This document shows, one piece after another, positions 10,395 through 21,500 of a stretch of DNA of 64,000 bases (position 1 is its first letter; every line of letters begins with the position of its first letter). The stretch is from Euphorbia lathyris (lineage: Eukaryota > Streptophyta > Magnoliopsida > Malpighiales > Euphorbiaceae). Under the pieces are notes generated by a model that had not been told where the DNA came from, searched no databases, and saw only the letters and a list, made by a program, of their open reading frames with translations. The stretch covers positions 104,808,807 through 104,872,806 of the forward strand of contig NC_088910.1 of the NCBI RefSeq assembly GCF_963576675.1. Direction: 5' to 3'. The position numbers and the translations under genes were made by a program.

Positions 10395-13317
10395 TGTTAG
10401 ACGAGGTGCCGCGACCTAATCTCCCGGGCAGACCAGGGGGTGGACAACCTCATGGCGACGTAAGCGGTGATTGGCACCGAAAGCAACCAATCGTGGAATC
10501 AAGCTGCTCGGCAGGACCGGAGCTCGGAGATATGGAAGAGTCGCCACCCACGAATGGGAAAATGAACACCGATCCCTTGCGGGAGACCGGTGTGGGTTCG
10601 GGAAACTTAGGTACGAGCCGAGAAGGCTAGCTCCTTTCCGGAGAAAGGCTACTAGGCACCCCGACATCGCCCGGTTATGAACCACCGGCCTCCTACTCAG
10701 CATGTTAGGCGATAACGGACTAATCATATACTTCTTTAAGTTTAAAATTCATTTGAAACCCTTTTCTTTCTCTTTTTGGAAACCATTTTGAGCATATGAT
10801 ATTGAAAAGCCACATCAGTAAAGAATCACCCATTTATGTTTATACATACACAGAGAGGGGGAAGAAAGAAGTGATTTATTTACAACCGTATTTAAATGTT
10901 ATGTTGTGTGTCTATTCTACATTAACTTATTTCCCCAAAACGATGTTTATTACATGGTTCGCACCTTAATCGCCGTTGGAACGATTTAGGTGCGTTTTAA
11001 AACCCCGTTTGATGAAGCTTACCCGAATCGCCGTTGGAACGACTTGAGTAATTGAAAACGTTAAAGTAAAAGCCTTTTAATAAGAAAACGTGGTTAAACA
11101 TACAAGTCAATTTTATTTTGTACAAATTCATTAAGAAAGCGATTCAAAATCTCCATTATTAACAAAAAAACGATTTTGATTACAATGTTCGCTTAATCCG
11201 TCGTTGGAACGGACTAAGGTTTTAAAACGTGGTGTTTTGAAGACGATTTGAAATATCAACCAAAATGACTCTATTTATCTACATTAGAGATCTAAGAAAG
11301 CTCATTAGCTTAAATAATTTAATTGAAAACTCTCTTTTTGTGACTTATTTTCCCCACTTATTTAATGGACTCTCTAACTATTATAATTACATCGATAAAC
11401 ACATTTAGGCCCAAAAATTAATTTTTCCAAGTGAAGCCCATTTGAAACATGGACTCATAAATGGCCAAAAGAGATAAAGAAAATAATATAGATATATATT
11501 TACACATTTTAGCCCAAAAGACATAAAATAAGAGTAAAAGAAAGTATACTATCCAATACATATATAAGAAAGAGTAATGAAAATAATATATTTATACTTT
11601 AAATATATGAAAATAGTAGATGAAATTCATAAATAAGAAAATAGCATTTATCACTCAAAATAACTCTATTTGTCAATAATTAACATAACCCAAATATACT
11701 CCAAAACTATATATATATACATAACTAATATAATCTTAATGTCAAAAAGACTATATGTTTATTCCCTAATATCTACTAATTGTCTCACAAAATACCCAAG
11801 TAAATAACATTTAAAATAGATTTTAATGTGACTTAAATAAATAATGATAAAAAAAGAGAAAATAATACATACATTTATAAAAATAAAATGGAACACCACT
11901 CTTCTAAAATAATTATATATGTTAAAATTCTAAAACAATTTGAAAATCATATATTACATAATTATATATATATATATACTAAGGATTAAAAGTCTAAAAG
12001 TTAAGAAAAGGGGACCGAAATGGCATTTTTTACATTTTGGCAGATTTACCGACGGAAAATCCGTCGGTAAACAGCCTTTAGAGACAGAATTGGCAAATTA
12101 CAGCAGCACTCCAACATTTTCCAGATTTGTTCAAAAGCATTAAATTAAATCTAATTCAATCGTTTTGGACTTCCGAACTACCAAAGATGGATCATAGTCG
12201 AAAACGGAAGTTCCTAAAACGATGTTTTTATTTTAAAACGTTATTTGGAAACCTCTTTTAAATAAAAAAACTTATAATTACAACATTTTCGATACCCGAA
12301 CTACCTTTTTATCGGATCACGATTCGTATTGGGATATCCAAAACGAGGTTTTTATTTTAAAACAAAACCGAATTTTATTTAACACGAAACGAAAATTAAA
12401 TAAATACGCTAACTAAATAAAACGTGACAAAATAAATAAATGACTAAAGGAATAAAAACTATAACATAAAAAAATAAATAGAAGGAGAGAAATAAATAAA
12501 ATAAAATAAAGAGTCTAGTCCTCGGATAATACCTTTGATTCGGTATCTGACAGTCGAAGCCGATTGATTCCACGAACCGCGAGCTCCCGATTTTAATAAA
12601 AATTTAGTAAAAATTGAACTTAGGAAATTTGGAATTTTTGAGAAAAAAAAATATTTTTCTCAAAAAAATCCACTCTCTCTCTCTAAAAATGTTTAGAGTG
12701 AGAAAGTTTTTCCCCCAAAAAGGCCCCCTTCTCACCTTGGGATCCGTGCCCTTATATAGGAAAACGGATCCCGGAACAATGGGCGTCGCCCATTGTGGTT
12801 GGGCGGCCGCCAACATGAGTTGGGCGCCCGCGCCCAACCCTCGTCGGGCGTCCGCCCGACGCGTTGGGCGTTCGCCCGACGTGGTGGGGTGCCCGCCCGG
12901 CGACCCTCGGGGCGTGCCCCGCGCCGTTAGGCGCGTGCACTCCGTGGCCGCCGAGCGCGCGTTTCGCGCAGCTAGACGCTCGCACATCGCGGCCGCCGAA
13001 CGCGCGCCTCGCGCTGCCAGGCACGTGTGCTCAACGGCCCACGAGGGCGTGCACCGCCAGCGGTCCCAGGCATTGCCCGGGCGTCGAGAGCGTGCCACTC
13101 GCGGTGCGTTCGACGGACGCCGCGCGCACGTCTCGAGCCGTCAAGCGGGCGTTCGACCATCGTCGTCCGCGTGCGGGATGCCGTTGCGTGCCCGCGTCGT
13201 GTCGTTAATTTTCCTCAGTTTATTATTCTTTATATATTTTTCAAAACTTCCGGAATCAATCGCTTCGACTGTCTTGTTTCAGGTTTTCGTCACAGGTCCT
13301 CTGACTCGGTGTCTACA
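10395..13317 (-). repeat. 3' LTR of the Tat/Ogre element
   Basis: 2923 bp. In element orientation it starts TGTAGACACCGAGTC and ends CTCGTCTAACA. It is shorter than the 5' LTR (2999 bp), mainly because it has fewer GC-rich palindromes near 12776-12850. It carries a perfect inverted repeat built on TTACCGACGG / CCGTCGGTAA at about 12040-12066, shared with the other LTR. Open frames on both strands at 12600-13380 come from the GC-rich array and are not genes. Confidence 0.93.
12776..12925. repeat. GC-rich palindrome array in 3' LTR
   Basis: Consecutive short inverted repeats of the form (T/C)GGGCG-NN-CGCCC(A/G), lying upstream of the LTR TATA box in element orientation. Fewer units than the matching array at 30250-30470. 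Confidence 0.8.
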
Positions 13318-13336
13318 GTTGCCCCTACTTTTCTAT
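13318..13336 (-). other. Polypurine tract
   Basis: On the reverse strand the LTR is immediately preceded by AGAAAAGTAGGGGCAAC, a purine-rich stretch in the position of the plus-strand primer. Confidence 0.65.
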
Positions 13337-13503
13337 TTTGACAATGATGTGTGTGGTTCGAAAACGTTTTTGCTAACGTAACACATGCAATGTAAAACAT
13401 ATAAAAGTAAAAGACACGTAACGAGTAGGAGGAAACATACCTGACCTTTGCGCTGCGCGCTCCGGCGTTGCTCTCTGACTGCATCAGACTCTGCTTTGGG
13501 CTG

Positions 13504-14107
13504 CACCCTAGTTCACGACCGCGGGGATAATGGCTAAATAGCTACCCTAGTTTATGACCGCGGGGATAATGGCTAAACAGCTACCCTATTTCAAGATTGC
13601 GGGGATAATGTCTAAATAGCTACCCTGATTTACAACTGCGGGGATAATGGTTAAATAGCTACCCTATTTTAAGATTGCGGGGATGATGGCTAAACAGCTA
13701 CCCTGGTTTACGACTGCGGGGATGATGGCTAAACAGCTACCCTGGTTTACGACTGCGGGGATAATGGCTAAACAGCTACCCCATTTCAAGATTGCGGGGA
13801 TAATGGCTAAACAGCTACCCTATTTTAAGATTGCGGGGATAATGGCTAAACAGCTACCCTATTTCAAGATTTCGGGGATAATGGCTAAACAGCTACCCTA
13901 TTTCAAGATCACGGGGATAATGGCTAAACAGCTACCCTGATTTACGACTGTGGGGATAATGGCTAAACAGCTACCCTATTTCAAGATTGCGGGGATAATG
14001 GCTAAACAGCTACCCTATTTCAAGATCACGGGGATAATGGCTAAACAGCTACCCTATTTCAAGATCGCGGGGATAATGGCTAAACAGCTACCCTGATTTA
14101 CGACTGT
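13504..14107. repeat. 39-bp tandem array 1 (about 15 units)
   Basis: Units contain GGGGATAATGGCTAAACAG followed by CTACCCTATTTCAAGATTGC. The period is exactly 39 bp, a multiple of three, so open frames such as 13683-13940 arise from repetition and are not taken as genes. It lies upstream of the antisense gene promoter. Confidence 0.9.
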
Positions 14108-14519
14108 GGTGAAGATGGCTAAAAAGCAACTCCGGTCAGCGACCACGAGCCAGATGGCTAAAAAGCAACTCCGGTCTGCGACCAAGAGTCAAATGGCTCA
14201 AAAGCAACTTCGGTCTGCGACCGAGAGTCAAATGGCTAAAAAGCAACTCCGGTCTGCGACCGTGAGTCAAATGGCTAAAAAGCAACTTCGGTCTGCGACC
14301 GAGAGTCAAATGGCTCAAAAGCAACTCCGATCTGCGACCGTGAGTCAAATGGCTAAAAAGCAACTTCGGTCTGCGACCGAGAGTCAAATGGCTCAAAAGC
14401 AACTCCGGTCTGCGACCGTGAGTCAAATGGCTAAAAAGCAACTTCGGTCTGCGACCGAGAGTCAAATGGCTCAAAAGCAACTCCGGTCTGCGACCGTGAG
14501 TCAAATGGCTAAAAAGCGG
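14107..14519. repeat. 39-bp tandem array 2 (about 10 units)
   Basis: Units contain ATGGCTAAAAAGCAACTCCG followed by GTCTGCGACCGTGAGTCAA. Two variants alternate, making a 78-bp higher-order period. It abuts array 1 and shares the ATGGCTAAA-AGC start and the 39-bp length, so both probably come from one ancestral unit. Open frames on both strands here are a by-product of the period. Confidence 0.9.
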
Positions 14520-14861
14520 GGGCTGTTTCTGGATTTTCTTATCACACTATTGTCTGTATTTTCTCACTGGAGCTATCATCTCGACGATTCGATGGGCACA
14601 CGTCCTAGTCCGAAATGACATAGACTACTGATTGTTTTTCTATTGACTGTCGTCTGTATTTTGACTGGTGTCACTGTTCTGTAAAAATTAGCTGTTGTCT
14701 GGAATTGATGTTTTGACAATGTTAGTCACTGTCTGGGGGAAACGCAGGCTGAAACGGGCTGCAAATCGGAGGTCTGTGCACCTGGTAATTAATTATTTAC
14801 TTTTTACCTTTATGTCAAATCGTACTTTTTCACTATTTACGGGAATGCCATTCTCTTTTCC

Positions 14862-14869
14862 TATATAAG
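14862..14869 (+). promoter_or_regulatory. TATA box of the antisense gene
   Basis: TATATAAG, 79 bases before the ATG at 14948, followed by a CT-rich leader (TCTCTCCTCTTTCTCTCAC). It points opposite to gag-pol, giving the antisense gene its own promoter. Confidence 0.65.
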
Positions 14870-14947
14870 GTGGTGGGGTTTCATTTCAACCCCACACCTT
14901 CTCTCTCCTCTTTCTCTCACTAGACTTCAATTTGGATTATTCTCGGG

Positions 14948-17900
14948 ATGGATTTAGACGAATGTGATGGCACCAGAGGCATGGACGAGGTTTATGTAAA
15001 CCTGGATAGAGTGGATACCTTCCACGACCCTACGACACACTTGAGCAGGACACGCTGCAACGAGGTAAGTGGTTCCTCACTTTTATTTGATTTGAACTCT
15101 AGGCTTTAGCACTCCTATACGAACATGATTTGCATGCTAACTCTTAGACTGCCTTAGAGGACTTTAGCTAGAAAACGTGAATTCCTTTATTTACACGTAA
15201 CACCTGTTTGTTTTTGTAAGAATGCGCGCTATATGCATGTGAATAGTGCACTACGAATTTATGCATGTTAACAGTAAAAATGATGTGAATAGTAAAAACG
15301 TGAATAGTGCACGTGAATAGTAAAAACGTGAATAGTGCACGTGAATAGTAAAAACTTAGCTAATGCACGTGAATAGTACACGTGAATAGTAAAAACTTAG
15401 CTAATGCACGTGAATAGTAGACGTGAATAGTGCACATGAATAGTGACAACGTGAATAGTGCACGTGAATAGTAAAAACTTAGCTAATGCACGTGAATAGT
15501 GAAAAACGAAGTGAATAGTAAAAACTTACCTAATGCCCGTTAACGTACGTGAATAGTAAAACCTAATCTACGCTCCTCGTCACCTGCAGACGAGAGTGGA
15601 TCAAAGAATTGACTCAACCTTACGTGAAGGACCCTACATGAGAGATTTTTACAGAAAATTGGTCCTAACTGACCGGATGTCTCTAGGTTAGATAATGAAA
15701 GAATACCTATTCTTGACGCGTTCTTATCCAATGCATGCTTTAGGAGCCGTATTTAAATTTTCTTGTCTTGTTCTTTTTAGTTCATTGAGATTTCGGGGAC
15801 CACCGCCAAGATTCACACATGGTACGATAGGCTAGGCGCCGCGGCGAGAGCCCGCGTGCGCGAGTTGGGCTTCGAGCCCTTTATTGCAGCGCTGCCCCCG
15901 CACCAACGGGGTGTGCGATCCTTTTGGCCTACGGGCCTTATGCGAGCGGTGGGTTGACTCGACCCACACCTTCCACCTTTCCTTTAGGGAGATGACCATC
16001 TCGCCTCGAGATTTTTCGCTGTTGACAGGATTGCGAGGGAGCAACACTCCCGTCCCTTTCCACTTTGGTATGATGCGACCACGGGTCGACCCTGCTAGGC
16101 TTGCTACCTTGATTGGACCGGGAGTTCGTCTATGCGCCAAGTCTACTCCGGTGAAGTTTGTCTCTACCGCGAGCCTCTTGAGTAGAAGTGATTTCTGTGA
16201 GACTGACGCTACCGACCTGGCGGTTCGTAGTTTCTTAGTATATGCTCTGAGTGAGATGATTTTCTGCACGAAGGGCGGGAAGGTACACGCAGGTCTCATT
16301 CAGGCACTTAGCGATCTAGATGCAGCGGCTTCTTATGATTGGGCAGGGGCAGGCTTAGCCTTTCTTTACAAGTTCTTGGATCTGACTTGCTGGAAGCGCA
16401 AGGACTTCGGCGGTTATACCTTTGCCCTGCTGGTACGTGACGCCTTCTTGACTTATCCGTCTTGTCTTTTTCGTATTTTTCACTCCTAGTCCTCATTTTT
16501 ACCGCAGGTGTGGGCGTACGAGAGACACATCCTTCCCAGCCGGTCTCGATCTCGACTGAGAGTACCGAGGCCGTCCTTCATGACCCGATGGAGGGATTTT
16601 GACTTGAGCGCCGAGAGGAGTCGGACAGTGTCGCGGCTTCTGGATTGGATCGACTCGCTGACCCTGAGACATGTAGATTTTGCCTAATCATGCTAGATTT
16701 TTGTTTGAGTCCCTCTGACTTTCTCTTTGTGCATTTTTCTTTAGATTATGTTCAGGTGGGACGACCTTGACTTCGGTCCCCGAGTATGCATACACATCGA
16801 TGATCCAGGAGCAGCAGTGCGTGCTCACCGGCCCTTGTGTGCGGGCGTGGTATTTGGGAGATCGAGGCATCACCGGAGTGAGTGATATTCACTGGACGTC
16901 GGGGGAGATTCCCGTTTCCATGTTTGCTGTGCGGACTCTGCCCTTATCGACCATTCGTCGAGATTTGACCCGTCATTTTGTCGGTAGAGTGGTCTGGATT
17001 CATGCCGGGGGCCGCGAGCCTTATTTGTCTACTTTACTGAGCGCGAGGGATGCCCCGGCGGCAGCGATGGAGGTAGATCCGGTAGCGGACGTGTTTTCGA
17101 GAGAGGCGATCGAGGCCGTCTTTGGTCAGGCGGAGGTTCCGATAAGTGATTCCGCCCTCTTTTCATTTTATTCCTGATATGCTCGGAGGTTTTATTGTGT
17201 GTTTTTTTTTTTGCTTTTTTGCAGGAGGGATCCTGGCGGAGTGCCCACCTATCTGATTTTTTTGATGATACTCGGGCCCACACCCCAGTGTGCGAGCAGC
17301 CCTATTTTGTCGACGAGTCCTCCAGTGCAGCTCGACCGGAGAGGTCGTCCATAGGCGTGCCTATACCAGACTATGGGAGAGATTATGCTACGATCTGCTA
17401 TGACGAGTCCGTGGCACCTTACGCGGGATTTGAGGCGGCCCCTCCTATCTTCTCCTCGAGGGTCCCGTTTGATCCCTCGGACGCTTCTCTGACCACGAGA
17501 GAGACGTGTACTGATTACGTAGGGCTGTCTGGTTATCTCCGAGACCGCCTCAGCTTGCGCTGCACCGATCACCTGGTATGTATCATCATTGTTCTTTAGT
17601 GTAGTGAAATGTATGCATGTATGTATGATTTATGTTTTTGCCTATCCTGCCTTTTATCTGTGTTTTTTTTTTCTTTTTCTGTAGAGTGATCTGCATGCCC
17701 ATGAGCGGAGACAGAGCGAGCTAGTGCGGGAGGCTGATGCCCAAGTTGGTCACGTGTATCAAGAGAGGAACGACCACTGGTCGAGGATGATGCGACGGGA
17801 GACTGAGGGTCGCCTTACCGTCGAGGAGAGGGCGCGTGATGAGTCGATCAGCCGCCTTGCTGCAGAGGAGAGAGCATGAGCTGCTGATGAGAGAGCACGG

Positions 17901-18044
17901 GTTTCTGATGAGAGAGCGCGAGTTTCTGATGAGAGAGCGCGAGTTTCTGATGAGAGAGCGCGTGCTGCCGAGGAGACACTATCTGCGGAGCGGGCATCTC
18001 ACCTGAGAGATTTTGAGAACTATTGGGACTTCCCTCCGTATTAG
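14948..18044 (+). pseudogene. Antisense plant-mobile-domain gene inside the retrotransposon
   Basis: Spliced gene opposite to gag-pol. Exon 1 is 14948-15064 (ATG, donor GAG|GTAAGT). Exon 2 starts at 15590 after CTGCAG. Exon 3 runs from 15781 after TTTTTAG to about 16432. Exon 4 starts at 16508 after CCGCAG. Further blocks lie at about 16745-17176, 17225-17574 and 17684-18044. Exon 3 carries the plant mobile domain signature (HTFHLSFREM, ISPRDFSLLTGL); exon 4 continues it (VWAYERHILPSR). The last exon encodes a Glu/Arg-rich coiled coil with 21-bp repeats. The frame appears to shift by one base near 15917 and again near 16770, and TGA replaces a repeat Arg codon at 17878, so this copy is probably dead. 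Plant mobile domains occur in MAIN-like proteins and in transposons; accessory and antisense ORFs are known in Tat elements. Confidence 0.72.
15240..15560. repeat. GTGAATAGT tandem repeats in intron 1 of antisense gene
   Basis: Irregular array of CGTGAATAGTAAAAA and CGTGAATAGTGCA units. It is contained in the first intron of the antisense gene. Confidence 0.85.
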
Positions 18045-18523
18045 GCTCGTAGCTTTCATTATTGCTTTGTAGCTTTCATTGTTGCTTTGTAGCTTTTATT
18101 AGGGTTTCTCTGATGTATAGCTGATGTATAGGGAGTGGGGTGGATAGTAGGTAGGCTTTTTGTGAAAAGTAGGATAGGAAATGTATAACCCGTGATTCAT
18201 ATTACCATGCATTCGGTAGATTATAATGATTCCAATCATTCTCGTCAAATATATTCATGCCTTTATTTATTTACAAACAACAGAAATACTTAGTCTCTTA
18301 TACATTGTTTTTGTAATTGCTCAAGTCATAACTATTGTTACCAGGACCCGCCTTTCGGTTTTCGGATCTCGGTGATTTTTCTCCTCCCATTTTACTATCC
18401 CGGAATTTTTAAATGAGTGCCCTTTCGGGTTTTCACCCATTGGGATTTCCCTTATTGTTGCATAGGTCGCCCTTTGCGGGTTTTCAACCTATCGGGAATT
18501 TTTCTTTATTTTTCTTTTTTTTT
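18045..18523. other. Retrotransposon 3' region between pol and antisense gene
   Basis: Non-coding. Holds a short repeat of GTAGCTTTCATTGTTGCTTT at 18048-18100 and degenerate repeats around 18340-18500 (CCTTTCGGGTTTTCACCC and variants). The two convergent transcription units end here. Confidence 0.5.
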
Positions 18524-21500
18524 TTACGAAAAGTATTTCTTAAGCCTATCCAGGTTGGTAGGTTCGGAGAATTCCATGCCGTCCATTGTGGTTAACTTCA
18601 CCGCTCCTTTGCTTAGCATCTTTTGTACGACGAATGGTCCTTCCCAGTTAGGCTTGAACTTTCCCCTCGGGTCGGTGTGAGTCACACGGATCTGTTTCAG
18701 CACCAAATCTCCTTCTTTGATGGGGCTGGTCTTGACTTTTTTATTGAAAGCCCGAGCCATCCTTCTTTGATATAACTATACATGGTAAAGGGCTTCCATC
18801 CTTTTCTCATCAACTAAAGCCAACTGCTCACATCGCCTTTTCACCCATTCCGTCTCGGGGATTTCTGCTTCCACCGCGATTCTCAACGATCACTTTTCAA
18901 TCTCAATCGACAGGACTGCTTCTGTTCCGTATACCAAGGAGAATGGCGTTGCCCCAGTCGAGGTTCTGACTGTCGTGCGATAAGCCCACAACGCGAGTGG
19001 GAGGTGCTCACGCCAGTTCCGATGTGATTCCACCGTCTTTACGAGGATCCTCTTAAGGTTCTTATTAGCTGCTTCTACTGCCCCATTAGCTTGTGGACGG
19101 TACGGAGAAGACCTGTGATGTTCAATGCCATATTCTCGGAAAAGATTCCTTACTTCCCCTTGAAACTGGACTCCGTTATCCGTGATCATGTGATGAGGCA
19201 CTCCGAACCTGGTGATCAAGTGTTTTTCAATGAACTTTCTCATCTGCTTGGATCCCAGTTTGCTAAACGACTCTGCTTCTACCCACTTGGTGAAATAATC
19301 GATGGCGACTGCAATAAACTTATGTCCATTTGAAGCATTAGGCCTTACTTCACCGATGATGTCAATGCCCCAGGCAGCGAATGGCCAAATAGGTGCTAGC
19401 ACATGTAGTTCCATGGCCGGAAGATGATTGCAATCGCCGTGGATTTGACAATCGTGACATTTCTTCGCATACTCGTTACAATCTCTTTCCATGGTGAGCC
19501 AATAGAAGCCTTGCCTAATAATTTTCTTAGCTAGTACTGCTCCTCCCATATGGGCTCCACAAATTCCCGAATGTACTGATTCCATCGCCTCGCGGGCTTC
19601 CCCCGCATCCAAGCATCTGAGTTGTAATCCATCAACGTGCCTTTTGTAAAGCAAGTCGTTATGGATGATGAACTGACGGGCTAGCCTTCTAATCACAGCT
19701 TGATCCCTAGGTTCTGACTCTGCCGGATATGTTCCATCTTTCATGAAGTTCACGATATCGAAATACCACGGTTTTTCATCGGCCCCTAATAGCATTACGT
19801 CTTCGTAGCACGGTTTATGAGATCTTCTCAATACTAACGGCTTCGAAGCAAGGTTCCGGGGGTTGTCCCAAACTGACACCAAAGTAGCCAAGGCATCCGC
19901 CGCTTGGTTCTGTGCTCGAGGAATATGATAGAAACGACATTCCTTGAATCTTTGTGCCAACCCTTCTAGCTGATCTAGATATGGACGTAGCCTTTCTTCT
20001 CTCACTTCCCAGTTTCCTTGTGCCTGTTCGATGATCAACTTGGAGTCACCCCAAATTTCGACATATGATGCTCCCAGTGCTGCTAATGACTCCAAACCAT
20101 AAATGCACGCTTCATATTCGGCCATATTATTAGTAAGAGGGAAGGATAACTTCTTCGCCATCGGGATTCTTTCTCCTTCCGGTGAGATAAGTAGTACTCC
20201 TACTCCGGCTCCACTCGAATTAACTGCTCCGTCGAAGAACATTTTCCATGGTATGACTTCGATTGCGTTCAAATGTTCATCGGGGAAATCATAGCTTACT
20301 TCTTCCTCTTCTGCATTCAGGGGTTGGTTAGCCAGAAACTCTGCCACGGCCCTTCCTTTGATAACCTTCTTCGTCACATATTCAATGTCAAACTCGGACA
20401 AAAGCAACAACCATCTGGCTAACTTCCCCGTTAAGGATGGAGTTCGGTACAGATACTTCACGGGGTCCATCCGAGAAATAATGATCACTTTATACGATTG
20501 GAAATAGTGCCGCAGTTTCTTCGTCAACCACACCACTGCCACACATGTCTTTTCGATCATGTTGTACTTGAGCTCATACTCCAGGAACTTCTTACTCAAA
20601 TAATACACCGCGTGCTCCACACCGGTGTCTCCCTCTTGAGCCAACATTGCCCCAATAGATCGCTCCTCAATTGCTACATAGAAGAGAAGTGGCTTTCCCA
20701 GTTTAGGCGGTCTCAACACTGGTGGATTAGATAAGTAACTTCGGACACTCTCCAACGCTTGTTGACACTTATCATTCCAAACGACGGGTTGGTCTTTCCT
20801 TAGCAACTTAAAGATTGGCTCGCAGATTGCGGTGAGTCTCGCTATGAACCGACTGATATACTGAACTTGCCCCAGAAACCCCCTCACTTCCTTCTCATTT
20901 CTCGGCGCTGGCATTTCCTTTATAGCCTTCACTTTATCGGGATCCACCTCGATTTCCTTATTTCCGATTACATAGCCTAAGATTTTCCCCGACGAAACGC
21001 CGAAAAAGCACTTCTTCGGGTTTAACCTTAGCTTGAATTCTGCAATTCGGGCCAAAAACTTCTCAAGTGCGGCAAAATGCCCTTCTCTTGTCTCTGATTT
21101 GACCATCATGTCATCCACGTAGACTTCTACCTCCTTGTGTATCATATCATGGAACAGGGTTGTGGCCATTCGCTGGTAGGTTGCCCCAGCATTTTTCAAA
21201 CCAAATGGCATCACTCTGTAACAGTATGTTCCCCACTCTGTTGTGAACGAGGTTTTCGCTTTGTGCTTTTCGGCCATCTGAACTTGCATGTAGCCCATGA
21301 AACCATCCACATTTGTGTGTAAGACGCTTGATGCTGCACTGTCGATCAATACATCGATATGAGGCAAGGCGAACTCATCCTTGGGGCATGCCTTGTTAAG
21401 ATCTCTGTAATCCACGCACATCCTCACTTTGCCATCCTTTTTCGCAATGGGCACTACATTTGCGACCCAAGGGGGATAGTCGATCACTTCGATGAATCCT

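Noticed and set aside
12604..13381. Long open frames on both strands in the 3' LTR (up to 255 codons)
   Set aside because: GC-rich palindromic U3 sequence; the same region in the 5' LTR gives similar frames in several phases, and the translations are Arg/Ala-rich without any domain.
13683..13940. ORF encoding MAKQLPYFKI repeats
   Set aside because: A by-product of the 39-bp period; the frame is open only within the array and has no start context or splice sites.
13504..14519. CRISPR-like direct repeats
   Set aside because: Units are contiguous with no unique spacers; plant retrotransposon context.
14106..14618. ORFs on both strands encoding MAKKQLRSAT-type repeats
   Set aside because: By-product of the second 39-bp array; the opposite strand is equally open.
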